64,000 bases of DNA from the NCBI RefSeq assembly GCF_013114835.1, contig NZ_JAAVLW010000012.1, positions 62,001 to 126,000 on the forward strand, read 5' to 3'. Within the stretch, counting starts at the first letter, position 1, and every line of letters begins with the position of its first letter. Shown here in pieces: positions 10,563-19,274 of the stretch. Made by a program: the position numbers and the translations under genes. This DNA comes from Bradyrhizobium archetypum (GTDB taxonomy: Bacteria; Pseudomonadota; Alphaproteobacteria; Rhizobiales; Xanthobacteraceae). The notes beneath the pieces were generated by a model, which saw only the letters and a list, made by a program, of their open reading frames with translations, was not told where the DNA came from and searched no databases.

Positions 10563-10582
10563 CTTTCGATTGACCGGTTCAA
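10554..10582 (-). promoter_or_regulatory. Candidate sigma-70-type promoter of the mdh-suc-lpd operon
   Basis: On the minus strand TTGAAC and TAACCA are separated by exactly 17 bases, with the -10 about 56 bases upstream of the mdh ATG. This is the best housekeeping-type match in the mdh upstream region; no transcript start is known. Confidence 0.35.
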
Positions 10583-10640
10583 GCCGGGGACGTGCCCAAT
10601 TCTGACCCCTGCCTCGATTTCGGTCAGGTATGCCAACGAT

Positions 10641-10734
10641 CGTCATTCCGGGGGCGATGCGCAGCATCGAACCCGGAATCCAGAAGTTGTGGCACGCGAT
10701 TCCGGGTTCGCGCTTCGCGCGCCCCGGAATGACG
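10641..10734. repeat. Palindromic intergenic repeat (mdh-zapE)
   Basis: Begins with CGTCATTCCGGGG and ends with CCCCGGAATGACG, perfect inverted complements, with inner hairpins around CGATGCGCAGCATCG and TTCGCGCTTCGCGCG. The end reaches the zapE stop codon. Typical dispersed palindromic element; it may also act as a terminator for zapE. Confidence 0.7.
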
Positions 10735-10736
10735 GA

Positions 10737-11921
10737 TTAAGTCTCCACCAGCCCCGTGCTCGAGCCACTGGCCGCAGAGTCCTTCCGGCCATGCGGCAGC
10801 GCCAAGTAGGACTCGGAACTCATCTCGATCAGCCGCGACGACGTACGCTTGAATTCGTTGGCCTCAACGCCCTCGGTCGCCAGGTACAGCGACACCGGAT
10901 CGGCCTCGGCCGAGGCCATCAGCTTCACAGCGTTGTCGTAAAGCGTATCGATCAGCGAGATGAAGCGCTTGGCGGCATTGCGCTCGGCGTAACCCATCAC
11001 CGGAATGCGGTCGATCAGGATGGTATGATAATCATGCGCCAACCGCAGATAGTCGGACGCGGCGAGTGGCTTTTCGCAAATATCGGCAAAGGAAAATCGC
11101 GCAACGCCATGTGCCGAACAGGGCACGTGCAGCACGCGGCCCTTGATGGTGATGTCGCGCGGCTTGCACGGTGCGTTGCCGGTCATCCTGCGCCAGGCGC
11201 GGTCGAGCGCGGCGCCGGCTTCATCATCGGGCGGCACCAGCCACATCTTCACGCCGGCGAGTTTTTCCAGGCGAAAATCGGTGCGCGCGTCGAGGCGCAG
11301 CACGTCCATGCGATCTTCGATCTGGGTGATGAACGGCAGGAACAGCGCACGGTTGAGGCCGCCCTTGTAGAGGTCTTCGGGCGCGACGTTCGAGGTCGCG
11401 ACCACAACGGTGCCGAGCTCGAACAGCCTCGAGAACAGCCGGCCGAGGATCATGGCGTCGGCGATGTCGGTGACGTGGAATTCGTCGAAACACAACAGCC
11501 ATGCCTCATCGAAGATGGCGTTGGCCGTCAGCTCGATCACGTCGCCGTCGGCGATCTCACCGCGCGCGATGTTCTGGCGGTAGGCGTAGATCTTCTCATG
11601 CGCCTCGGCCATGAATTCGTGGAAATGGGCGCGGCGCTTGTGCTGGACCGGCGAGTGCTGAAAGAACAGGTCCATCAGCATGGTCTTGCCGCGGCCGACC
11701 TCGCCATGAACATAAAGCCCGCGCGGCGGCTGTTCACTCTTGTCGCCGAACAGCCGGCCAAGCAGGCTGAGCTTGCGCGCCGGCTTGTAGCTCGACAGCC
11801 GCTCCTCGAGCGCGGCGAATGCCTCCGCGGCTTCCGCCTGCGCCGGATCGGCCTCGATTGCGCCGGAGGACACCAGAGCCTGATAATGTGCGTGGAACGA
11901 GGCAAGGTTGGTCGACAGCAT
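10737..11921 (-). CDS. zapE: ZapE/AFG1-family ATPase
   Basis: P-loop ATPase of the AFG1/ZapE family (394 residues, usual length). Walker A GEVGRGKT at about 73-80 is followed by the family stretch MLMDLFFQ; Walker B is LLCFDEFHVTD with the sensor VVATSNVAPEDLYKGGLNR. In E. coli ZapE binds FtsZ and destabilises Z-rings under stress; mitochondrial AFG1 is linked to inner-membrane protein turnover. Gene lies upstream of the TCA operon in the same direction, but a repeat-filled gap of about 240 bases makes cotranscription doubtful. Confidence 0.93.
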   Translation of the reverse strand: MLSTNLASFHAHYQALVSSGAIEADPAQAEAAEAFAALEERLSSYKPARKLSLLGRLFGDKSEQPPRGLYVHGEVGRGKTMLMDLFFQHSPVQHKRRAHFHEFMAEAHEKIYAYRQNIARGEIADGDVIELTANAIFDEAWLLCFDEFHVTDIADAMILGRLFSRLFELGTVVVATSNVAPEDLYKGGLNRALFLPFITQIEDRMDVLRLDARTDFRLEKLAGVKMWLVPPDDEAGAALDRAWRRMTGNAPCKPRDITIKGRVLHVPCSAHGVARFSFADICEKPLAASDYLRLAHDYHTILIDRIPVMGYAERNAAKRFISLIDTLYDNAVKLMASAEADPVSLYLATEGVEANEFKRTSSRLIEMSSESYLALPHGRKDSAASGSSTGLVET

Positions 11922-12056
11922 GGCCCCCTTTCGGCCTCAAGCGCGCGAAAATTGCAAGTCGTGAATCGCTGGTGGGGGATGCAAACCTGGCTTCCCGCAA
12001 AGCGCCGACCCGTTGGCGGATGATGACGGCGGTATTTGCGGCCAGCATATCTGCCC

Positions 12057-12593
12057 CTACGCACTCAATGCGTAGGAATCCTCGACCACATAGGGCCCGC
12101 CGCCGGTGGAGGCACGGGACGAGAACAGCACGAAGCGCGAAGCCCAGAACGTGCGGCTCGGAAAGTAGCCGCGCACCGAGAGATAATCGGCAACGTCCTG
12201 GCTGGAGGCGTCATGCAGCCGCGCCAATGTTACATGGGGAATGAATTTGCGTCCCTCCGGATCGAGCCCGAGCCGCTGCATCAGCCGTTCGAGCTCGGCC
12301 TGCAGTTCGATCAGCGGCCGGCTCGGCTCGACAGAGGCGACCACCGCGCGCGGCTTCTTGCCGCCGAAGCTCTGCAGGCCCTGCACCTTGACCTCGAACG
12401 GCTTGCGGTTGACCCGAAAGAGCATCGAGGCGATTTCATTCGCCGACATGCCGTCGATGTCGCCGATGAAGCGCAGGGTAACGTGATAATTTTCGGGATC
12501 GATCCAGCGTGCGCCGGGGAGGCCACCACGCAAATTGGAAAGGGTCTGGCTGAGATCGGCCGGAATTTCCAGTCCAGCAAACAAACGCGGCAT
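12057..12593 (-). CDS. thpR: RNA 2',3'-cyclic phosphodiesterase (2H phosphoesterase)
   Basis: Member of the 2H phosphoesterase superfamily, formerly called 2'-5' RNA ligase. The two catalytic HxT motifs are present: HVTLRFIG and HVTLARLH, spaced about 80 residues apart as in ThpR. The start at MPRLFAGLEIP (12593) gives 178 residues; the longer reading adds an 11-residue N-terminal extension unlike the family. Likely cleaves 2',3'-cyclic phosphates on RNA ends; physiological role is poorly known. Confidence 0.93.
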   Translation of the reverse strand: MPRLFAGLEIPADLSQTLSNLRGGLPGARWIDPENYHVTLRFIGDIDGMSANEIASMLFRVNRKPFEVKVQGLQSFGGKKPRAVVASVEPSRPLIELQAELERLMQRLGLDPEGRKFIPHVTLARLHDASSQDVADYLSVRGYFPSRTFWASRFVLFSSRASTGGGPYVVEDSYALSA

Positions 12594-12773
12594 CGCATGA
12601 CTCCCGATGCTTGGGCATGACCTCAAAAAGGACCATGTCCTGTAACAGCGCCCGGCGACGAATCACCGATAGTCCGTTTCTACTCGACTTATGTGACTCT
12701 GCGAAGCGTGAGCCATTTACGGATTGGAAACCTTCGGGGAAAACCTCGAGTAACCTTATCCGTTGCCGCATTT

Positions 12774-13439
12774 TCAACTCCGTTGCCCGGAGATCGTGCC
12801 AACAAGTGCCTCCACCATGGGCAGAATCTTCTTCACGATGATATCGACACCCTCCGCGGTCGGATGAATGCCGTCGGCCTGGTTGAGCTTCGCCTCGCTC
12901 GCGACGCCCTCCAGGAAAAACGGGTAGAGCGGCACGCCGAACGATTTCGATAACTCCGGATAAATCGCATTGAAGCGCGCGGCATATTCGCTGCCGTAAT
13001 TGGGCGGCGCCAGCATGCCGCACAGGAGAACGGCGATGTTGCGCGCTTTCAGCCGGGTCAGGATGTCGGTCAGGGCGGCGCGGGTGACGGCGGGATCGAT
13101 TCCACGCAGGGCGTCGTTGGCGCCGAGTTCGAGGATGACCGCCTCAGTTCCCTCAGGAATCGACCAATCCAGCCGGTCACGGCCGCCGGACGTGGTATCA
13201 CCGGATACCCCGGCATTGATCACGTCGACCTTTATCCCTTTGTCGTTCAACGCTTTTTGCAGGCGGGCGGGGAATGCCGCCGAGGCCGGCAGGCCAAGGC
13301 CGGCGCTCAAGGAATCGCCGAGGACGACCATCTTGACCGGTTTGGCCGGGGTTTGGGCTGGGACCGCTGCCTGGGATTGCGCCAAAAGCGCCCCGGCCGT
13401 CATCAAAGTCACAATCAACACGCGTATGTGCGCAAACAT
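12774..13439 (-). CDS. Exported arylesterase / lysophospholipase of the GDSL (TesA) family
   Basis: SGNH hydrolase of 221 residues. A signal peptide (MFAHIRVLIVTLMTAGALLAQSQA) precedes the mature part. Block I GDSLSAGLG carries the nucleophile Ser, block III is LGANDALRG, and block V DGIHPT supplies the Asp and His. In E. coli tesA is divergent from ybbA-ybbP, and the same arrangement is seen here with 49 bases between starts, which supports orthology with TesA. An in-frame upstream ATG at 13490 exists but would remove the normal signal-peptide start. Confidence 0.92.
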   Translation of the reverse strand: MFAHIRVLIVTLMTAGALLAQSQAAVPAQTPAKPVKMVVLGDSLSAGLGLPASAAFPARLQKALNDKGIKVDVINAGVSGDTTSGGRDRLDWSIPEGTEAVILELGANDALRGIDPAVTRAALTDILTRLKARNIAVLLCGMLAPPNYGSEYAARFNAIYPELSKSFGVPLYPFFLEGVASEAKLNQADGIHPTAEGVDIIVKKILPMVEALVGTISGQRS

Positions 13440-13488
13440 CCGCTTCAAGCCCTCGACCCGAGCGGCGGAAGTGCCATATGACCGAGCC

Positions 13489-14202
13489 ATGGACAGTCGC
13501 ATCGAACCCTCTTCACTGGCCGATCTCGGGCCGGACACCATTTCCATCTCCAACGTCAACCTCTCGCTCGGCACCGGTGCCGCCCGCGTTCATATCCTGA
13601 AAGATATCAGCCTTCGTGTGGCATCGGGCGAGGCGATCGGGCTGATCGGACCTTCCGGCTCGGGCAAATCGACGTTGCTGATGGTGATGGCGGGGTTGGA
13701 ACGTCCTGACAGCGGAGAGGTGGTGGTCAACGGCACGCCGTTCAATGCCCTCGACGAGGACACGCTGGCCCGCTTCCGTGGCCGCCAGGTCGGCATCGTG
13801 TTCCAATCGTTCCACCTGATTCCGACCATGACGGCGCTGGAAAACGTCGCGGTGCCGCTGGAGCTTGCCGGTAGTCCCGACCCGGCGGAGCGCGCGGCCA
13901 GGGAACTGGCGTCCGTCGGCCTCGGCGAGCGCCTCCACCATTATCCGACACAATTGTCCGGCGGCGAACAGCAGCGCGTGGCGCTGGCCCGTGCGCTGGC
14001 GCCCGATCCCGCTATTCTCGTCGCGGATGAGCCGACCGGCAATCTCGACGAAACCACCGGCAAGCAGATCGTCGACCTCTTGTTCACCAAGCACGCCGAG
14101 CGCGGCATGACGCTGGTGCTGGTGACGCATGACAGTTCACTGGCGCAGCGCTGCGACCGCGTGGTGCGGCTGCGCTCGGGCCGGATCGACGGCCATTCAT
14201 GA
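13489..14202 (+). CDS. ABC transporter ATP-binding protein, YbbA/LolD type
   Basis: ATPase of 237 residues with Walker A GPSGSGKST, Q-loop FQSFHLIP, signature LSGGEQQRVALARAL, Walker B ILVADEPTGNLD and the H-loop VTHD. The sequence fits the MacB/LolD/YbbA group that partners with FtsX-like permeases. The frame is open for about 160 codons before this ATG, but MDSRIEPSS is the sensible start because upstream sequence belongs to the divergent esterase. It overlaps the permease gene by four bases (ATGA). Confidence 0.93.
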   Translation: MDSRIEPSSLADLGPDTISISNVNLSLGTGAARVHILKDISLRVASGEAIGLIGPSGSGKSTLLMVMAGLERPDSGEVVVNGTPFNALDEDTLARFRGRQVGIVFQSFHLIPTMTALENVAVPLELAGSPDPAERAARELASVGLGERLHHYPTQLSGGEQQRVALARALAPDPAILVADEPTGNLDETTGKQIVDLLFTKHAERGMTLVLVTHDSSLAQRCDRVVRLRSGRIDGHS

Positions 14203-16769
14203 CCACCGTTTCCGAACCCGATTACCGCAGCGCCGTGTCGTCGCTTGCCCTGCGCTACGCGCTGCGCGAATTGCGCGGCGGCTTGCGCGGCTTTTACGTC
14301 TTCATCGCCTGCATCGCACTCGGCGTGCTGGCCATTGCCGGCGTCGGCTCGGTCGCCGCAAGCCTCAGCGAGGGTCTGGAGCGCGAGGGCCGCACCCTGC
14401 TCGGCGGCGATGTCGCATTTTCGCTGATCCAGCGCGAGGCCAGGCCGGAGGAAATCGCCTTCCTGCGCGCGCGTGGCCAGGTTTCGGTCGCGGCGACGCT
14501 GCGTGGAATGGCCCGCAGCCACGACGGCAAGCTGGCGCTGGTCGAGCTCAAGGCGGTGGACGGCAACTACCCGATGCTCGGGGAAGTCACGCTCGATCCC
14601 AAACTGCCGATGGCGGACCTGCTTGCGGAACGGGACGGCGCGTTCGGCGCGGCGGTCGATTCCACGCTACTGGCGCGGCTCGATCTCAAGATCGGCGACC
14701 GCATTACCATCGGCAACGCCACGTTCCAGATCCGCAGCGCGGTCGGCGCCGAGCCGGACAAGCTCGCTGGCAATGTCGGACTGGGCCCGCGGGTTCTGGT
14801 CAGCGAAGCGAGCTTGCGCGCCACCGGCCTGCTGCAGCCCGGCAGCCTGGTGCGCTGGATCTACCGGCTCAAGCTGCCGGACAACGCGGCCGACGAGCGC
14901 GCCGCCACCCAATTGATCGAGAGCGCGCGCAGCGCGCTGCCGGAAGCCGGCTGGGAAATCCGCAGCCGGGGCAACGCTTCGCCACAACTTGAGCGCACCA
15001 TCAACCGCTTCACCCAGTTCCTGACGCTGGTCGGCCTCGCCGCGCTCCTGGTCGGCGGCGTCGGTGTCGCCAACGCGGTCAAGAGCCACATCGACCGTCG
15101 TCGCGACGTCATCGCCTCCTTCAAGGCGCTGGGTGCGACGGGGCGCGACGTCTTCGCGATCTATCTGACCCAGGTGGTTATCCTGGCCGGGATCGGTTCG
15201 GTGATCGGACTCGCCGCCGGTGCGGCCCTGCCGTTCGTCATTGTCGGCCTGTTCGGCAAGCTGCTGCCACTGCCGGTGATCCCTGCCCTGCATCCGGACG
15301 AATTGGCGCTATCGTTCATCTATGGCCTGCTCACTGCGCTGGCGTTCGGATTATGGCCGCTCGGCCGGGTGCATGACGTGCCGGTCGCGGCGCTGTTCCG
15401 CGAGGAGGTGGCCCGCGAATGGCACCGCCCGCGTTGGGGCTACCTCGCGCTGATGGCCGTGGTAATCGCGCTGTTGGTCGCGGTTGCCATCGGACTTGCC
15501 TACGACAAGCGGATTGCCTCCGTGTTCGTGGTCTCTTCGGTTGCAGTCTTCGCGCTGTTGCGTGGTGTCGCCGCGGCCCTGATGGCGCTGGCCCGGCGGT
15601 TGCCCCGAAGCCGCATCACCATGCTGCGGCTGGCGGTCGCCAACATCTACCGGCCCGGCGCGCTGACGCCCTCGGTCGTGATGTCGCTCGGACTTGGGCT
15701 CGCCGTGCTCGTCACCATCACCCAGATCGACGGCAATCTGCGCCGGCAATTTTTGGCGGCGCTGCCGGAGCGGGCCCCCTCGTTCTACTTCATCGACATT
15801 CCGACCGCCGATGCCGACCGGTTCGGCGCCTTCCTCAAGCAGGTCGCGCCGCAGTCGACGGTTGAGGACGTCCCGATGCTGCGCGGGCGCATCGTCGCCG
15901 CGCGCGGCCTCAGGGCCGACCAGCTCAAGCCGTCGCAGGATAGCGAATGGGTGCTGCAGAGCGACCGTGGCCTGACCTATACCGGCGAGATCCCCAAAGG
16001 CTCGAAGGTCGTCGAGGGCGAATGGTGGAGCGCGGACTATAGCGGCCCGCCGCTGGTTTCGATGGAAAAGAAGATCGCAGACGGCCTGAAGCTCACAATC
16101 GGCGACGAGATCGTGGTCAACGTGCTCGGCCGCGACATCCCGGCCAAAATCAGCAATTTGCGCAACATCGACTGGCAGGGCCTCGGCATCAATTTCGTGC
16201 TGGTGTTTTCGCCCAACGCATTCAAAGGCGCGCCGCATACCCATGTCGCGACCCTGTCCGAGGTCCATGCCGACCCGGCCGGTGACGCCCGCATTATCAA
16301 GCAGGTGGCGGATGCCTTCCCGATGGTGACCAGCGTGCGGGTCCGCGAAGCACTGGAGACCATCGGCACCGTCGTCACCAACCTCGTACTCGCCATCCGC
16401 GGCGCCAGCGCCGTGACCTTGATCTCGGCGATCCTGGTGCTCGGCGGCGCGCTGGCGGCCGGCCATCGTCACCGGGTCTATGACGCGGTTATCCTGAAAA
16501 CGCTTGGCGCAACCCGGTCGCGATTGCTCGGCGCCTACGCACTCGAATACCTGATGATCGGTCTCGCCACGGCCGTGTTCGGTGTGATCGCGGGCTCGAT
16601 CGCGGCCTGGCTGATCGTCACCCGCCTGATGACACTGAGCTTCGTCTGGCAGGCCGGCAGCGCCGCGGGCGTGGTCGCGGCCGCCCTGATCGTCACCGTA
16701 GGCCTGGGGCTCGCCGGAACGTTGCTGGCCCTGAACCAGAAGCCGGCAAGCGTGTTGCGGAATTTGTGA
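14199..16769 (+). CDS. FtsX-like ABC permease, YbbP type
   Basis: Large inner-membrane protein of 856 residues. A membrane segment near 30-55 (FYVFIACIALGVLAIAGVG) precedes a long periplasmic region; FtsX-like four-helix bundles follow near 260-400 and at the C-terminus (about 725-850), with more helices around 410-460. Overlap with the ATPase gene and the divergent TesA-like esterase recreate the tesA/ybbA-ybbP neighbourhood. The transported substrate is unknown; a role in extracting lipids or fatty acids from the membrane is inferred from the esterase neighbour. Confidence 0.93.
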   Translation: MTTVSEPDYRSAVSSLALRYALRELRGGLRGFYVFIACIALGVLAIAGVGSVAASLSEGLEREGRTLLGGDVAFSLIQREARPEEIAFLRARGQVSVAATLRGMARSHDGKLALVELKAVDGNYPMLGEVTLDPKLPMADLLAERDGAFGAAVDSTLLARLDLKIGDRITIGNATFQIRSAVGAEPDKLAGNVGLGPRVLVSEASLRATGLLQPGSLVRWIYRLKLPDNAADERAATQLIESARSALPEAGWEIRSRGNASPQLERTINRFTQFLTLVGLAALLVGGVGVANAVKSHIDRRRDVIASFKALGATGRDVFAIYLTQVVILAGIGSVIGLAAGAALPFVIVGLFGKLLPLPVIPALHPDELALSFIYGLLTALAFGLWPLGRVHDVPVAALFREEVAREWHRPRWGYLALMAVVIALLVAVAIGLAYDKRIASVFVVSSVAVFALLRGVAAALMALARRLPRSRITMLRLAVANIYRPGALTPSVVMSLGLGLAVLVTITQIDGNLRRQFLAALPERAPSFYFIDIPTADADRFGAFLKQVAPQSTVEDVPMLRGRIVAARGLRADQLKPSQDSEWVLQSDRGLTYTGEIPKGSKVVEGEWWSADYSGPPLVSMEKKIADGLKLTIGDEIVVNVLGRDIPAKISNLRNIDWQGLGINFVLVFSPNAFKGAPHTHVATLSEVHADPAGDARIIKQVADAFPMVTSVRVREALETIGTVVTNLVLAIRGASAVTLISAILVLGGALAAGHRHRVYDAVILKTLGATRSRLLGAYALEYLMIGLATAVFGVIAGSIAAWLIVTRLMTLSFVWQAGSAAGVVAAALIVTVGLGLAGTLLALNQKPASVLRNL

Positions 16770-17010
16770 CAATTTGTAGCGGCGGAAGGCGGGGTTAACG
16801 CTGCCTTTACGCAGGAATCGCCGCCAGAAGCGACATTCAGCCGCGCGTGGAAGCTTGCGGCGAATGTGTTAGTTTCCCACATACCAGCCAAGATCAGTGG
16901 CCGGGTTCATGACGTAAAATTAACGTCGGCAGATCGGGACATCTGAGATAGAAATCTAACCGGCGCCGCAAACCCTTGCGTCCCGCCGGGCAACCAACGG
17001 GAATTCGACC

Positions 17011-17802
17011 ATGTCGGACCTAGACCGTAACTACGTATCTCCTTTCGGCCGGGCCGCCGGACGCGTTGACGCTGCGGCCGTCGATGCCGGTCTGCGCGCT
17101 TACATGCTGCGCATCTACAACTACATGAGCATCGGATTGGCCATCACCGGCCTTGCGGCGCTCGGCGTCTACATGGCCGCGGTGACCACCGACCAGGCCG
17201 GCGCCGCCGCCCGGTTCGGCAACGCCTTCCTGACGCCGTTCGGCTACGCGATGTATGTCAGCCCGCTGAAGTGGCTGTTCATCCTCGCGCCGCTTGCGAT
17301 GGTGTTCGCGATCTCGGCCGGCATCGACCGGCTGCGGCCCGCGACCGCCCAGATGCTGTTCTGGGTGTTCTCGGCGCTGATGGGCATTTCGCTGTCGTCG
17401 ATCTTCCTGGTGTATACCCACACCTCGATCGTGCGGGTGTTCTTCATCACCGCAGCAACGTTCGGTGCGCTCAGCCTTTATGGCTACACCACCAAGCGTG
17501 ACATGAGCGGCATGGGATCGTTCCTGTTCATGGGTCTGATCGGCGTCATCATCGCGAGCCTGGTCAACCTGTTCCTGGCGAGCTCGATGCTGCAGTTCAT
17601 CGTCTCGGTGGTCGGCGTCTTGGTGTTCGCGGGCCTGACCGCCTGGGATACCCAGCGGCTGAAGAACGAGTACATCTATGGCTACGCCTCGGGAGGCGCT
17701 GACGTTGAAGAGCGTGCGGCGATCACCGGCGCATTGTCGCTCTACCTGAACTTCATCAACCTGTTCACGCTGCTCCTGCAGCTCCTCGGCCAGCGCGACT
17801 AG
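17011..17802 (+). CDS. Bax inhibitor-1/YccA-family membrane protein
   Basis: Inner-membrane protein of 263 residues with about seven hydrophobic segments after a hydrophilic N-terminal tail (MSDLDRNYVSPFGRAAGRVDA). Family hallmarks include MLRIYNYMSIGLAITGL in the first helix and the acidic motif FAGLTAWDTQRLKNEY in the last part. In E. coli YccA modulates FtsH proteolysis; other members conduct Ca2+ or protons. Preceded by 241 bases with no gene and followed by a strong terminator, so it is probably monocistronic. Confidence 0.93.
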   Translation: MSDLDRNYVSPFGRAAGRVDAAAVDAGLRAYMLRIYNYMSIGLAITGLAALGVYMAAVTTDQAGAAARFGNAFLTPFGYAMYVSPLKWLFILAPLAMVFAISAGIDRLRPATAQMLFWVFSALMGISLSSIFLVYTHTSIVRVFFITAATFGALSLYGYTTKRDMSGMGSFLFMGLIGVIIASLVNLFLASSMLQFIVSVVGVLVFAGLTAWDTQRLKNEYIYGYASGGADVEERAAITGALSLYLNFINLFTLLLQLLGQRD

Positions 17803-17828
17803 CCGCGATCGACCAGGTTCAAGCGTAG

Positions 17829-17861
17829 AAGCCCCGGCCTCGCGGCCGGGGCTTTTCTTTT
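17829..17861 (+). terminator. Intrinsic terminator after the Bax-inhibitor-1 gene
   Basis: GAAGCCCCGGCC, loop TCGC, GGCCGGGGCTTTTC followed by a T-rich tail; 10-11 base-pair GC stem 27 bases beyond the stop codon. Confidence 0.85.
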
Positions 17862-17887
17862 GCTCGTCGCAAAAATATTGTGCCCGC

Positions 17888-18418
17888 ATGTCTACGCTCG
17901 AAATCCGGCCGGCCACCGCGGCCGACCTCCCCGCCATCACCGAAATCTACGAGCACGCGGTGCGCTACGGCACCGCAACGTTCGAGTTGATCCCGCCCGA
18001 TCTCGCCGAGATGACTCGGCGGTTCAGAGTACTGGCGGATGGCGGCTTTCCCTATTTGGTCGCTGCCGTTGAGGGCGCGGTGATCGGATATGCCTATGCC
18101 GGCCCCTACCGCCCACGCCCGGCCTACCGCTTCACGGTTGAGAATTCGGTCTATCTAAAGCCGGCCACCCACCGGCGCGGCATCGGCCTGCAATTGATGC
18201 AGCGTCTGATCACCGAGTGCGAGGCGCGCGGCTATCGGCAGATGATCGCGGTGATCGGCGACTCCGCCAATGCCGGCTCGATCGGCGTTCACACCAAATG
18301 CGGCTTCCAGATGATCGGAACGCATCCCAGCGTCGGCTTCAAGTTCGGCCGCTGGCTCGACACCGTGATGATGCAGCGCGCACTGGGCGAGGGCGCGACG
18401 ACATTGCCGAGGGAATGA
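17888..18418 (+). CDS. GNAT acetyltransferase, phosphinothricin-acetyltransferase-like
   Basis: N-acetyltransferase of 176 residues starting MSTLEIRPATAADLPAI, the usual GNAT opening. It has VYLKPATHRRGIGLQLM (acetyl-CoA-binding Q/RxxGxG/A), and the late GVHTKCGFQMIGTH motif. The ordering and GPYRPRPAYRFTVENSVYL segment match the PAT/YwnH group that acetylates phosphinothricin, methionine sulfoximine or similar amino-acid analogues. True substrate is not known. Confidence 0.88.
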   Translation: MSTLEIRPATAADLPAITEIYEHAVRYGTATFELIPPDLAEMTRRFRVLADGGFPYLVAAVEGAVIGYAYAGPYRPRPAYRFTVENSVYLKPATHRRGIGLQLMQRLITECEARGYRQMIAVIGDSANAGSIGVHTKCGFQMIGTHPSVGFKFGRWLDTVMMQRALGEGATTLPRE

Positions 18419-18484
18419 GGGCGGCCCCACCGTTCTTGCGCCCGTTAGGCAAGATGGTGGGCACAGCGCAAGGGCGCCGCCTCG

Positions 18485-18856
18485 TCAAACCAGCGCCAGC
18501 TTGCGATCGATCACCAGCAGCACGCGTTCAAGTTCATGGCCACGGCGCAGGATCAGCCCGGTTGCCGAGATCACGCTATACATGCCCTGCTTGCGCGCGA
18601 GCCGCGGATCCTTCTCAATGCGGTACAGCGGAACTTCGGAAGCGCGGCGGAATACCGAAAACACCGCACGGTCCTTCAGAAAATCGATGGCGTAGTCGCG
18701 CCATTCGCCGTCGGCGACCATGCGCCCATACAAATTGAGGATGCGGTTAAGTTCGATACGGTTGAAGGTGACGCGATTCGGCTGGGGGACTGCAGTGGCG
18801 GGGCGCGCCACTGCACGGCTCGCGCTCGGATCGGTGTCCTCCGATATCGGGTTCAT
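18485..18856 (-). CDS. DUF2794 domain protein
   Basis: Conserved alphaproteobacterial protein of unknown function, 123 residues. The conserved part runs from VTFNRIELNRILNLYGRMV to LILRRGHELERVLLVIDRKL. Start at 18856 chosen for the AGGAGG six bases upstream; the longer reading has no such site. No signal peptide, membrane segment or catalytic motif is apparent. Confidence 0.88.
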   Translation of the reverse strand: MNPISEDTDPSASRAVARPATAVPQPNRVTFNRIELNRILNLYGRMVADGEWRDYAIDFLKDRAVFSVFRRASEVPLYRIEKDPRLARKQGMYSVISATGLILRRGHELERVLLVIDRKLALV

Positions 18857-19033
18857 GGCGCGCCTCCTGTCATCCAACGTACATGATCGCGCTAAACGCA
18901 GGATGCCGCAAGGGCGTTGTAAATACGTAGGAAACTGCGTCGAACGCCCCCACGGCCGGGAACATCGATTCACGGGATCGTTAGCGGAATCTTATTGCTG
19001 CCCTACTTCCGCCAACCGCCCGCCCCGCTAAGT

Positions 19034-19180
19034 TGCGAAAAGAAAATCCTGCGTTGGCCCGGTCCTTTCGGTTCCGGATTCCTCAGCCCCCAGCCCCCCG
19101 GGGCCGTCGGGATCGGGCCTGTTCGCAGAGGGAGTTAATCCCGATACTGGGCCAACGAAAGTTGGTCCTTTTTCGTTTTG
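19034..19180 (+). ncRNA. ssrS: Structured RNA resembling 6S RNA
   Basis: A gene-free stretch with a long rod-like fold. A 12-base-pair closing stem (19052-19063 with 19146-19157, one G-U) encloses further paired blocks (CCTC/GAGG, GGATT/AATCC) separated by internal loops, and CGAAAA/TTTTCG extends the base. The 5' side CCTCAGCC and 3' side GTTCGCAGAGGGAGTTAA resemble the central-bubble strands of 6S RNA by eye. A short hairpin CCAAC-GAAA-GTTGG followed by CCTTTTTCGTTTT could terminate it. Length near 145 suits alphaproteobacterial 6S RNA. Family and exact ends are inference and need a covariance-model search. Confidence 0.5.
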
Positions 19181-19274
19181 GGGTGACCTTGTCGGTCGCG
19201 GCGGTTCAGTTGCCGCGATCACGCCTAAACCGCCGTCGGCAGCAGCGACATCGTTTCAATGATACCGGGAAGAA

